Source of the DNA: Lichenostomus cassidix
Lineage: Eukaryota > Chordata > Aves > Passeriformes > Meliphagidae
Reading direction: 5' to 3'
DNA: 64,000 nucleotides
Assembly: GCA_008360975.2 (NCBI GenBank)
Contig: CM039183.1
Location: forward strand, 76,709,850-76,773,849
Shown here piece by piece: positions 24,264 through 35,800 of this stretch. Numbering within the stretch: the first letter of the stretch is position 1; each line of letters opens with the position of its first letter. The translations under genes and the position numbers were made by a program. Below the pieces are notes generated by a model. It was not told where the DNA came from. It did no database searches and was given only the letters and a program-made list of their open reading frames with translations.

Positions 24264-26679
24264 ATAACTGGGAGTACAAAGAAGTGTAGTTATCTGTTGA
24301 GGCTTGCTCTGGATTTAATATCCTTTTGCCTTTGATATCTAATTGCCACTTGGGAGGAGCTGTCATACTGAGAACACTGTGGACCTCCAAACTGAGAATG
24401 TTTGAGTCTGAAACTGCATGGCAGCTTGATGAGATGGATTCCTTTACATTTTGTAATTCTGTCTAAGTAGTGAATGAAAAGTATCAAAATATATTTCTGA
24501 AATGGGAAATCTTTATATTTTCTTCTCCATTTATTGACTTGTAATAGTACTTTAATGTAGTTTTCTAAAACTACATGTAGACCAGAGTAGAAAGAGTTGC
24601 AGGCCAAACATTACACTATAATTATTTTATGCTTTTCTGTGTATTCCAAATTTAAAGATTGTTTCTATATTCTTAAGTTTTATTTTGGGAAAGAATACAT
24701 AATTCAGTTATGTAAGCTCCAACACCAAAGTAACTGTGTCCTCAAATTGTAGTTCCCTCAAGAACATCAAAAACAGAAGCAGAAACAGAGGTGATTGGTT
24801 TTTCTTTGCCACTTTGGTTAATGCCTTTTAAGAAGTAGCTAGAAATTTATAAAAAGTATAGTCTCAACCAATTTGAAGTTGCTCATGGTTTTTTTGATTT
24901 TTAAAATATTGTTATTCATTATTATTATTCAGTTAGAGGATTTTTGGTATCTGAATTTAATGAAATCTGTTTTGTGCATTTTTGTATGCTTGAAGCATAT
25001 TTTATTACAGATGACTGGCCATTCAGTTTTGGAACTGCGCAGTAATCTTGCAAGTGATCCATGGAAGACTTGGCTTATGTAGAAATTTAAAAAAACCCAC
25101 CATTTTTAAAAACTTTTTGACATTTGTTTAAATATTTTTCCAATGCACTCATTGCTCTAATGAAACAGATACTAGCAATAGATTTATGAAAGAATCTGGG
25201 ATTATTTTGTTGTCATTTTGTGTAGATATGTGGTAGCAGATGCATTACCTTGTGAACCTCAGATGTAAATTTCAAAATAACAACGGGTTATAACAGCAAC
25301 GTGCAGCTTCAAGTTTCAGTTATGGGCTTTCTGTTCTGAAAAACAGTGTTTCGTTGCATAGTTTCTTACTCAGAATTAAATATTCTTAAAGTATTTTGCC
25401 ACTTAAGAATACTCTCATAGTGTGTTTTTTCCAGTTATTTTTTTTTTATAAAAGTTGAATAGTGAAAGCTTTATTAGTTAGAGCTATAGGCACAAATAGG
25501 CTAATGACCGGGTAAGAGAAAAAGGTAGCTTTTTATAGCAAAATCATCTGTTGTTCTGTGCAAACAGTTACAGGTTTAAGTGAAATATGCTAGATTATTA
25601 TTGTTTGAAGTATTTGGTCATGAGGCTTTTGATCCATGAAATATCAAAGTGCATTGCTTTTAGTTGTACGTACCTTAGTAGGATACAAATGTTAATTCTC
25701 AGCTCCTTTCATACTTTATTGACTTCATTTGAATAATTTAGTCAGCAGGTCATTAAGTTGAGCTCTAGAAAGGAAATTGTGGAAAATTAGCAGACCAGGC
25801 CAAAATGATGCTTTTAAAACTGACTGTGATTTACTGAGTTCTGTATTTGCTATGTTTTATCACCATGTAGTTACTTTCTTGTCAAAGTTTTTTCAAATAT
25901 TACTAAAAGCACCTACAACTTTAGGACAGATTCTTCATCTCAACAGTAAACTTAAATTGAAATTAATAAAGAGATAGTTTGGTAATTCTCCTAATTTTTG
26001 CTATTACTTTTCAGTTGTAATTATTCTTGGTTATTTGCTTTTCCTTAGGCAAGTCATAATTTAATATGGAAGTATAACATCAATTCTCATAACTGTTGAC
26101 TAGCTGGTTTCAGTGGTTTGTTGAATTAGATGGTCTTTTCCCTCTGGTAAATGGAGCTTGATGGATATATTTACTTCCATATGGAATTCACAGTCTTTGA
26201 AAGCATAAAATAGAATATTCAAGATACAAATTAATTCAAAGAGTTGTTTTACAGTTGTGTAGCTGTGTTACTGATTTATGCCCTAGTTAGGGAGCCTGTC
26301 AAACATGAATTTTAAATGATGTCCTCAAGTATTTTTCCGGAGATAAGTTAAATCTAAAGTAAGTGCTACTTGTGCATTAAAGTGGCAAATGGATTTTTTA
26401 ATTTGCCCACAAATGACCATAGTGTCCTGTATTAGATGTGATATTTCTTCATTTTCTAGTGTATTGGATCATCGTGGTTTCTAAGCATTTCATTTTGGAC
26501 AAAAGCATTTTCTAGCTTTGAGTAAAAACTGCTACTTTGCTGACGTTGACATTTCCCAACCTCTAACGTTAAACCGTACATAAGCTGTTTACTGGCAAAC
26601 GATTGCAGTAGTAGTGTATAATCCACTTTGATGTGCATTTCTCTATGGAAAAAAGATTCTTTTCCCTTTTGTTCTACAG

Positions 26680-26748
26680 CTCCTGGAAGGAAACTTTGCC
26701 AGAGAAGTTAGCCATGAAGTGGATGGACTGATATTTCAGCCTACAGGA
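26680..26748 (+). CDS. RNGTT: mRNA capping enzyme (RNGTT), internal coding exon with motif IV
   Basis: This 69-bp exon (23 codons, phase 0 at both ends) begins [16 protein letters not shown] and ends LIFQPTG. It corresponds to mammalian RNGTT residues of about 424-446. It carries motif IV of the nucleotidyltransferase/capping-enzyme superfamily, DGLIFQP, whose aspartate (about Asp438 in mammals) belongs to the GTP-binding pocket. The differences from the human exon that I recall are conservative (Lys to Arg, Met to Val). It is bounded by TTCTACAG and GTAAGT, both near-ideal splice sites. It is too short to appear as a long open frame and was found by looking for the sequence that should follow the exon at 9570-9734. 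It joins that exon and the next one in frame. Confidence 0.96.
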
Positions 26749-27399
26749 GTAAGTAGCATAAAGAATGGATTTTTCTCCCTTCAGTCCCAGATGAAATTCT
26801 CACTCTCCCTCCCCACTCATCCATCTACTACCTAATCTTTGTTATGGTCAGGATTACTTGCAATGTTATTTCTGACTGGTTGCTATCTCATTTGTAGTAT
26901 GTGTGATTTCTTACTAATCAGTGGTGATAGTTTTCATCTCATGTTTTTTTAGAATATGTACTATGAATATATGCTGCTAAATAAGGAAGAATTTTCTATG
27001 ACTCTATGAGTTCCGTGAATCTTTCAACCATTGATTTGAGCTCTCATATTATTTTGCTTTTTCAAGGATGTTCACACATTAAAATTTCATTAAAATTTGT
27101 GACTCATGTTGTTTTAGTGCAATTAAAGCATGATAAATTCTTAAGCCATGTCTGCCAGTGTAAAGATATATGAATGGCCTGGGGAGAACTTACCAGAAAT
27201 ATTGCAGACAACCAGAAAAAATAATGCAAGTGGTTCTTGAGCAGGAAAGGTGGCTTTAAAGGAAGTCTATAGCATGGCCTTATCCATTCTATTACTCCTC
27301 CTGTTGAATCATACTGTGGATACACTGCAGTGTGTATTGTATATTGGTGTAGATCATGACTGTAGCATCATCCATCTTGACTTTTTTCTTAGTTTGTAA

Positions 27400-28276
27400 A
27401 TCATAGGATGGTTTGACTTGGAAGAGACTGTAAAGATCATCTAATTCCGATCTCCTGCCAGAGGGGGATAGAGACACTTTCTACTAGAGCACGTTGTTCA
27501 GAACTGCATTCAGCCAGGCCTTGAACACTTCCAGGGATGAGCACCCATAACTTTTCCAGACAACCTATTTCAATGCCTGACTACCCTCATAATAAAGAAT
27601 TTCTTCCTAATATCTAACCCTAAACCCACTCTCTTTCAATTTTAAGCCATTTTCCCTTGTCCTATCACTATACTACACCTTGTACTATCACTTTTGCCCT
27701 TGTCAAAAGTCCCTCTCCATCTTTTTCGTAGGCCTCTCTTAGATACTGGAAGGCTGCCGTATGGTCTCCCTGGAGCCTTCTCCAGGTTAAACATCCCCCA
27801 CTCCATCAGGCTGTCTTTACAGGAGAGTTGCTCCAGCCCTGTGATCATCTCAGTGGCCCTTCTCTGGACTTGTTCTAATAAGTCCATATCTGTCTTATGT
27901 TGGGTGTTGCAGAGCTGGACATAGCACTCCAGGTGGAGTCTCATGAGAGCAGAGGGGAAGAATCACTTCCCTTGCCCTGCTGCCCATGCTTCTTGGGATG
28001 CAGACCAGGGTGTGACTGGCTTTCTGAGCTGCAGGTGCACGCTGCAGCCTTATGTTGAGCTTTTTGTCTACAAACAGCCCCAAGTCTTTCTCCCCAGGCC
28101 CAGTCTTGATCCATTCTCCACCCAGCCTGTGTTTGTGCTTGGGATTGCTCTGACCCAAGTGCAGGACCTTGCACTTGGCCTCGTTGAGCTTGGATGTTTG
28201 CACTGGCCCAGCTCTCAAGCCTGTCAAGGCCCTTCTGGATGGCATCCCTTCCCTCCACTGTGTTGACTGAATCAAG
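27400..28276 (-). mobile_element. CR1 LINE fragment with the C-terminal end of ORF2, frameshifted
   Basis: A minus-strand CR1 copy. Its 3' end is at the left, where the + strand reads ATCATAGGATGGTTTGACTTGG, the complement of the usual CR1 tail. Read on the minus strand, it encodes the region after the reverse-transcriptase catalytic core in three different frames. VEGRDAIQKGLDRLESWA lies near 28250, AKCKVLHLGQSNPKHKHRLG downstream, then LLEQVQRRATEMITGLEQL near 27860. At least two frameshifts and several stops make it a dead copy. The upstream reverse-transcriptase core is missing, so it is 5'-truncated. Confidence 0.95.
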
Positions 28277-28363
28277 CAAGGAATTGTTTCAATTATTTCA
28301 AATTTGACAGATATTTCTACCCTTCCAGTTAATGGTGGAAAATATGTTTGTACACTTTTCCAG

Positions 28364-28489
28364 TTGAAACGTATTTTTCCTGGTCTATTTCATATACTGT
28401 AGATCTTAGCAAGGGGTTGAAACATATTGAAACATATTGAAACATATTTTTCCTGGTCTATTTCATATACTGTGGATCTTAGCAAGGGG
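28364..28489. repeat. Nested tandem duplication (53-bp unit twice, with a 10-bp unit repeated between)
   Basis: Two 53-bp copies, 28364-28416 and 28437-28489, differ at only two positions (ACGTA/ACATA and GTAGA/GTGGA). Between them are two exact copies of the decamer TTGAAACATA, which is also the start of the second unit. So the decamer is present three times in a row after the first unit. The high identity suggests a recent event. Confidence 0.93.
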
Positions 28490-28572
28490 TGATGAGACTC
28501 CCATCTGGAAGTAAGATAAACTTCTCTATTTCAAGTTCTATATCAGCTAACTAAGCAATTAGACCAGATACC

Positions 28573-28599
28573 TTTTTTTTTTTTTTAAATATATATAGC
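28573..28599. repeat. T run followed by an AT dinucleotide tract
   Basis: Fourteen Ts (28573-28586) followed by AAATATATATAG. Simple sequence. Confidence 0.85.
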
Positions 28600-29932
28600 T
28601 ATTTCCAATTTAAAGGAAAACTGCTAGGATAAAGAAAGTTCATACCGTCATAAAAAGTCCTGATGTTATCTTAGAATATTGTTAGAATCTAAAGCAATTG
28701 TAAAGGTTTCTCAGAAACACTTCCCTGAAAATTAGAGGTTAAGGTAAGCGGAGTTACTACAGCTAAATTTGAAATTACCTTTTCTAGTTGAAGTGAAATT
28801 AGTGAAGAATGTGTCTCTATGATTGTTACAGGAAATCAATATTTGATATGTTTTGTGTTTCTAGAACTTGTGTTTTCTGATATAGCATACTAAAAATTTA
28901 TAACTGAACTAAAACATAGGGTTTTTTTATAAATGCTTATAAAGGTTATTCATCGTTAACATATTTATTTCGCCTAGTTTAATGTTCAAATTTTAGTACT
29001 GTTTCTGGATTTATGGAATGTAAGTGTGTTGCATTTGGTCTTAAACTGATTTTCCTGGATGAAGCAATGTCCAGTTTTCTCAGTGTAATGACTTCCTTAG
29101 TTGAGAAAGCATAAGTAATATATTTAGAGTGAAAGACATTATTGTAGACCTGTTAACTGGGAAATAAGTATTAAAGCTGATTAACTGAAAAGGATGAAGC
29201 TGATAGAGGTAGTTGATACTGCTTTTTTATTTCATTTGATGCAGAGAGAATAAATTAACAAACAACAATACAAGAATAATGGTATAACAGTGCATAAATG
29301 AACCTTTGAGAATACTAACTGAAATAATTTTTGTGTTGTAGTTGTATGCATGATGTATTAGGTCTTTTCACCGAGAAAACAACAACCCCCTGTTGTTGAT
29401 TAGGGTGTAGAGCCCTGAACTTTGGTTATTGTGAGACTTGGAGACCTTTACTGTTGACTTTACAAAACCTGTTTGTCTCAAGTGAAGAGACCATGGCATA
29501 TCCAGAAGAAAACAAGTCTTAAGAACCATTTTTACTGACATAATTGATCTTGCAGAAAGAAAGAACAGACAGAATGATGCTGAGTTTTAGAAGATCAGGG
29601 AAATTCAACAACATCTTTTGGGAGCTCCTGAAGTCCAATGTGTGTTTTGAGGAGAACACAAATGTAGGCAGGAATTGAAGCATAATCACAAAGGAGGATG
29701 AAGTGGCAGCAGAGGAGCTTAAACAGAATGTAAACATTTACAGACAGAAAATTCTCTGGGGAGAATTGCCCACACTTACCCTAGTTTTGATAGGTGAAGC
29801 AGAATGCAGAAGTTAACTATTTAATACAAAGAATGATCAGCTTATTAGTTCATACTGTTTGAGAGTTTTTTCTCAGTTTCCCTTCCCTTCCACCCCTGTT
29901 TACTCAGATATGTTCCTCTTTTTGTCTGGCCT

Positions 29933-29965
29933 TAGATAAAGGCATCTTTATAGATAAAGGCATCT
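29933..29965. repeat. 18-bp tandem duplication
   Basis: TAGATAAAGGCATCTTTA at 29933-29950 is followed directly by TAGATAAAGGCATCT at 29951-29965. Confidence 0.85.
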
Positions 29966-32475
29966 GAGTATATGGATATATTCCCCACTACCTACCGGCA
30001 GCACTGGTACTGGGAGTCAACATGGATGGAGAAAGAATATTTTGTTGTTTTGAAATTTGGTTTAATTCTGATTTGCAATAAAACTAAAAATATCCAAATG
30101 ATCTGTGAGTGGGAATTATGCTTTTAGCCTCTAAGAGCTCTGGGTTTTCTCACTTTTCTTTTTGAAGAGATTTGGTGTCATTCCTGTATTAGTCCAGTTT
30201 TGAGAAATTGGTATGCTTTAATGAAAAGGGTTTTGTGAAAAGGTTTTACTACTGAATCTAGGGTTTCAGTTAGATGTGAGAGGGTTTGTTTTCTTCTGTT
30301 AGTATTCCTATCTAAACTCATAGTATGAATAGCAAGGTTCTTGTATTGAAGCAGAAATTATTTTGCACTGTGACTGATGATGGTAGAAACAACATTAAAG
30401 AGTAAGGAGATTGTTTCCTGCCTGTGAATGTTAGTTTACTTTGCAAGATGATACTAACTGAACATTATTATTCCTAACTAATTCACCAGTTACTTGAGTT
30501 ACTTTATATTGTTTTTTGCCTGGGATATACAAAGGCTTTGATTTCACAGTGACACTTGAAAGACAATGGCTGAGGCATCCCATCTTCTTGCCCTTTCCTT
30601 CCTTCTCAGCCTAAAAGTTTTCATAGATCATGAGAAGAGCATGTTTAGTGGAAGTGATGGACGTTTTTGCCTCGTTTATGATTTAAGAGTGCTTAGTAGG
30701 TAATTTGATGTGATGTGTGGTTCTTATGCAATTCCTGCATTAACATATCATACTCTTAACAGCTCCATCCCAAGAGACAAATGTTTTCTTACTACTGTTT
30801 CTCTTCTTCCCTTCATACTCTTTTCCATTACTCATTTTCTCTTCATGCATTCTCTTTATCCTGCAGCCCATTTCCCCATTCCTTTTGATTACCGTTCTAT
30901 GTCGCTTCTCCCTAACAGTTCTTTTCCCTCCATCATCTTCTATCCATTTAAGATCCTGCCACTCTAACTCCCATATGCCTAAATCAGCTCTATTCCGTCT
31001 GATCAACTTTCTGGTTCCTCTACCTGTAACAGGTTGGCAGAGCAGGGCCTGAAGGTAAGTGCTAGAAGAGAAACAGAGCAGCAGGAAATTTCATGGACAG
31101 GTATCTCACCCTGGGATTATGCCCCAGACAATGACTGAGTTAGTTAAAAGGTAAAAGCCACATGCCTTATTTACATATTCTGAATGCTTGTGTAAAGATT
31201 GGAAGCTTTCAGTCCCTTTTTTGAAAGGTTACTTCAAAACAGCAAACTTCTTAAATTTGTTTTAGAACACTTGCAGTTTACCAGCCTGTATGTTTTTTAT
31301 GAAAATCTCAGAAATGGCCTCTTCTGATGGCAGAATCAGCTCTCTGGGCTGTGCCCACTCATCAGTGAAATTACTTTTCTTGTCTACCTTATAAATCGTA
31401 CCTTTGCTAGGTATCTCAGACTGTCTGATTTTTGTGCTAGTAATCTCCTAATAACCAGCTTTCTTGCTGACTAAAACTATTACTTTTCTTTTGCTTGGGG
31501 AAAGGATGTAGGAATTATTTTCTTATTTTGGTGAACTAAGTGAAGACTCACTGGCCATCAGTTAGGAAGACCTAAGGACAGCTTTTGGGCATCTGTGGAA
31601 AGCTTGTATCGCAATTTATAATCTTCTGTTTTGTGTTTGCCTGCTGAGCTGAGACTGATTTCTGTTTGGTACTCCTCTGTGCTCTTATTTCGGATGAGAA
31701 TTAAAGTCCAGTTGTGTGGAATTGGGATTTTTACAGGGAAGGACGAAGGGCAGCTGCTGAGCTCTGTTCTTCTAAGATAAATGTTATTTTAAAGAACAGC
31801 TGAATTATTTAACACATAACTCTCCATACTGAATACTAATGCAAAGCTTAGCCTCTAAAATGAAAGAATAATGAGCAGGTTTTTGTAACTGAATAACATT
31901 GCATGAGTTATTACTATATCTTTCTTCCCTTTCCTTGGCAGACTTAGTGGTGATCTGAAATGCTTGGTTGCCTGTTAATTATTTGTGCTATTCCCATTGT
32001 ATAATAGGCTGTGTTATTTTCTGTCATTATGAAAGTTCATCCAAAATCACTGAAGTTAAAACTGAATAAAATATCTCTAAAAGATACCACCAAATAAAAT
32101 ATCTCCATGATTTGTTTCATTAAGCAGTGCCAGTTTGTCCTAAATAATCCTATATAATTGGAAAGCCTTTTCTTCACAGTATATATTTTATCAAATGGTG
32201 TGTAAATTTTTAATAATAGGCCTAGTCACTTGCTGGCTTATTTCTAAAACTCAGACATCCTGTTTATCAGTGATGGAACAACAATTACTGTTACGTATTT
32301 CTATTGCAATAGCAAGTAATGGCCTCAGACAGACTCAGATATAGTCTCAATACCAAAGCTGATATATAAAGGCTTGGGAAGAATCATATAATAGCATAGA
32401 TTTTTGCTTCTAAAAAATACATGTTTCTGGATTTAGCTTTCTAATTTTGTAGTGATTCATGTAAGATTTGGAGGC

Positions 32476-32765
32476 AATGAAATAGAATAAAATGGCATAG
32501 ACTATTTCATTTGGAAGGGACCTACAATGATCATCTAGTCCAACTGCCTGACCAGTTCAGGGCTGACCAAAAATTTAAGCATATTATTAAGCACATTGAC
32601 CAAATGCCTGTTATACACTGAGAGCTCTAGGGCATTGACTACCTCTCTAGGAAGCCTGTTCTATGTTTCACCATCCTCTTTAGTACAGAAATGCTTCCTG
32701 ATGTCCAGTCTAAAACTCCCTGGCACAGCTTTGAACTGTTCCCACACATCTTATCACTGGGAAAA
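32476..32765 (-). mobile_element. CR1 LINE, 3'-end fragment (older subfamily)
   Basis: A minus-strand CR1 piece. The left end reads ATTTGGAAGGGACCTACAAT followed by GATCATCTAGTCCAACTGCC, the complement of a CR1 3' end. It continues through the conserved AGGAAGCCTGTTC and AAATGCTTCCTGATGTCCAG segments of the untranslated and ORF2-end region. It stops near 32765. It is more diverged than the fragments at 1150 and 62830 and belongs to a different subfamily. Confidence 0.88.
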
Positions 32766-32812
32766 CAAACCAACACCTTAATTTGTTAACACAGATGCTA
32801 GGACCACATGAC

Positions 32813-32827
32813 TTTTTTTTTTTTTTT
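32813..32827. repeat. T homopolymer (15)
   Basis: A run of fifteen Ts about 45 bp beyond the CR1 fragment that ends near 32765. It may have grown from the older sequence around that element, but nothing links the two directly. Confidence 0.85.
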
Positions 32828-35800
32828 CTCTAGAGTTTGCTGGAGAAGGAAGGAGAATCTGGAGAGAATAATTTTCATCAGTCTTTGGTTTTATCCACAC
32901 TTTTAAAACCTTTCTTGTATCTTTAGAATATCTCTTTGCTAAATGTGATTTCTTCTGTAAGAGGAATGTTTTTGACTGAATCTGTTACTAGTCAGGGGAT
33001 GCTGTTGTCACGTCAGTGTGCACTTTTTGTGCAGTTGTAGGGTTTCCTTTAACAGAGAACTTGCTGTCAATCTCCTGAAATGCCACTGAGCTTTGCAACT
33101 CTTTTCTGCCTATGAATAGTTGTTATATTCAATTTCCATGGCAATGTTCTTGCAATTCATGTCTTAAGTAGCTATCCCGATCTCAAATATACAATTTTTT
33201 CATATGCTTGACAAACATACCCAAATATATTAGCAATACACAGTATTCCTTTGAGGGGTTTTCTGTGACTATACAAGTAAATATTTTATACCAGTTCAAG
33301 TTTGTCTTTGCTTGCTTGAGGTGATTTGTTTCCTACTTTTTTTTTAAAAATCTGAAAGCTAGAAAATTAAGAAATGCTAACCTAAACACCAGTAAGAAAA
33401 GTCTAATTAAATTAATTACATCTCATTTAATTAAATGGTTAGATTCCTAGATACAAGTACTATGATTTTTGAACATAGCAGATTTTTATGATTTCCGCTT
33501 ACTTTTCAAGAACCTGAGATAATTCACACCCCAGGAAATTTCTACTTTTCTTAGAGACGCAAACTCCTAGCATCCAGAGTTGAAAAAAACATGGCCACTC
33601 CCCCACACTTTCCCTTTATGAGTCATTTTTAGCTCTAAATATAGTAAGGTTGGGGTGTAGCAAAAGTTTTTCTTTAACTTTCTGCTGTTGGTCCTCTAGT
33701 GCATTTAGATTGAAAGGTATTTGCTATTTGCCAGAACTGTTTAACCTGTCCTCCTTAGTATGTCAGTCTGAATGGATGTCAGTGCCTTGAGTCTGATTAC
33801 CTAAGGAGAGTGTTGGTTCTAATTGGTATGTTGTCTCATTTGCTTGTTAATGACCTATACTGCCTGACAGTCTCTGATTTCTCAGGCATTGAGCTGCATT
33901 TATGGGTGCTATCTAAATAGGTTCTTGAACTTGTGTTGTGCAGTTTAATCATTCTGCCTGCCAGTGGCAGCAGGAACGATCTTGCTTGCATTATGTGTAC
34001 TAGTCATCCTTGGGATTGTCAGTTGACATTAATATGGTGATGCCTGTGCATGTATTGTTTAGGGAATGGAAAAAAAACCACTTTCTCTGCCTGCTAATGT
34101 TTTAAATGCTGGGAAGATAAAGATGTAGAATCATCATTCATAAAGGGTTTTAAAAATGATTTTTTCATACTTTCCTTGTCTCAAAGCTGGATGTCAGGGA
34201 GCTTGTGGAGTGTACTTGCTGTCATGCTTCTATGTCAGGTTGCATGTACCTCTAACTGAAATAAACAGGTAAATGTTAGGCATATATACAATAAATGTGA
34301 TTTCAGGTGAGAATACCAACACAATTGTTCAGCTTCTGCAAAACATACCTGCTTTCAAAAGAGTAGGTCTGTATTCCAAAAATTACATTCATTTATATGT
34401 GTTGTGGATCAGTTTTGGAAAAAAAAAAATCTCTCTATGGCTGGATAGGGAAATCCAAGATAGTTTTTGATTTGAATCAGTGAGAACTCTTTACTGAATC
34501 ATCTGAGTAGTTGATTCAGCTCTTGATGCTTAACATAGGCTAATGAAGTGGTCACTTGTCTTCATGGCAGTGTTCTGACTCATGCTGAATTTTACAGCAA
34601 TCCCTCTAGGACTGAGAAGCTGGTAGATCAAGAATAACTTGGAAATTGGACAATATACTAGAAAGTATTTTGTCAACACTCTATTTTCTTGAGATTCCAG
34701 AGTAGATACCCATAAACAGAGTACCTCATATATGATGTCTCTGTACTCTTTCTGTAAAACTGAAAAGATTTAGCAAAATATCTGGAAGAACTATGTTGTT
34801 GTGATTGTTTTCTCCCGGTTCTGTTTTCTGTACATGGCAGAACAAGACAGCCAACAAACCTTTCAAGTTTTCATGAAGATCCTTAATCAAATGTTCATAT
34901 TTTTTATTAGGCAAGAACACAGCAATAAAACAAAAATAGTGGTAATCAGGATAAACCGAATATTTAGCTAGATCTCCACCCTGCTGTTTAGTGTAAGAAG
35001 TAGCCCAGCATTTCAGGAAAATGATGTATATACCTGAGATGTGAGAACACAGGGTGACTTTCAGAGTATTATCAGCACATGCTTTGTGGTATCTGGATGG
35101 TCAAAACATTTAAAGACACTTTCTTTAAAAGCAGGATGATTTATTGTACATTACCCTGTTATTAATAATTTTAACTGTTTAGTGAGTCACGTTTCTTAAA
35201 AACAGCAATTTTGAAAACACATAAATATCACCAAAGGGGAACTTAATTTTTTAATGATAAAATATTTTTATTAGGTGCTGGCAAGTATTATTAGATAAAT
35301 CTTTGAAGGTAACTGTATATTGATGACTGCACATTTAAAATAATCATGTTCATGGTACTGTACAGAACAGTACTTTGCAAAGCTCAGAGGTTCCTATGGA
35401 ATAGTATTCTTTATTGAAGAGGTACAACAGAACACTCTGTGATAACTCAATCTCCTTTTGACTGACAGTAACTTTAGTTTCACTTGTAATTGTACTTTCT
35501 GTTTCTTTCATCAGCTCTCCTAGCCTTTGATATTACAAAAATAGTGAACCTTGTCCATTAACATAATTAAAAATGAAAGTCTTGAGCTTGATATGAAAGC
35601 TATAAATTGCTTCTAAGAAAATGTCATTGTCTTCCGCTGAGGTGCATGGTGAATAATTTAGATGTGATTCTATCATACAGGTCTATTAAGTGCAGAGATA
35701 GAAGGGCAGTGCTGGAATTCATGCCTTGATTATAGAAGTCAGAGATCAGAAATCGGGTGAAAGTTTCCTATGTAATTAGTGCAGATATTCCTAAAGCAAA

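Larger units (their letters stand above)
9735..26679 (+). other. RNGTT: RNGTT intron, 16,945 bp
   Basis: The intron runs from donor GTAAGC (9735) to acceptor TTCTACAG (ending 26679) and is phase 0. It is AT-rich and unusually poor in recognisable interspersed repeats for its length: I found no clear CR1 or LTR copy in it. Visible local features are T homopolymers near 10155-10183, a pyrimidine/TTTA-rich tract near 13920-14178, an 11-bp-arm palindrome at 20928-20950 and a 20-bp tandem duplication at 24225-24263. The longest open frames (for example 142 codons on the minus strand at 20819-21247) show no recognisable protein similarity. I see no RNA gene. Confidence 0.9.

Noticed and set aside
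26100..26150. Possible CR1 3' tail (GAATTAGATGGTCTTTTCC)
   Set aside because: Only about 20 bases resemble a CR1 end and the flanks do not continue the match; too short to support.
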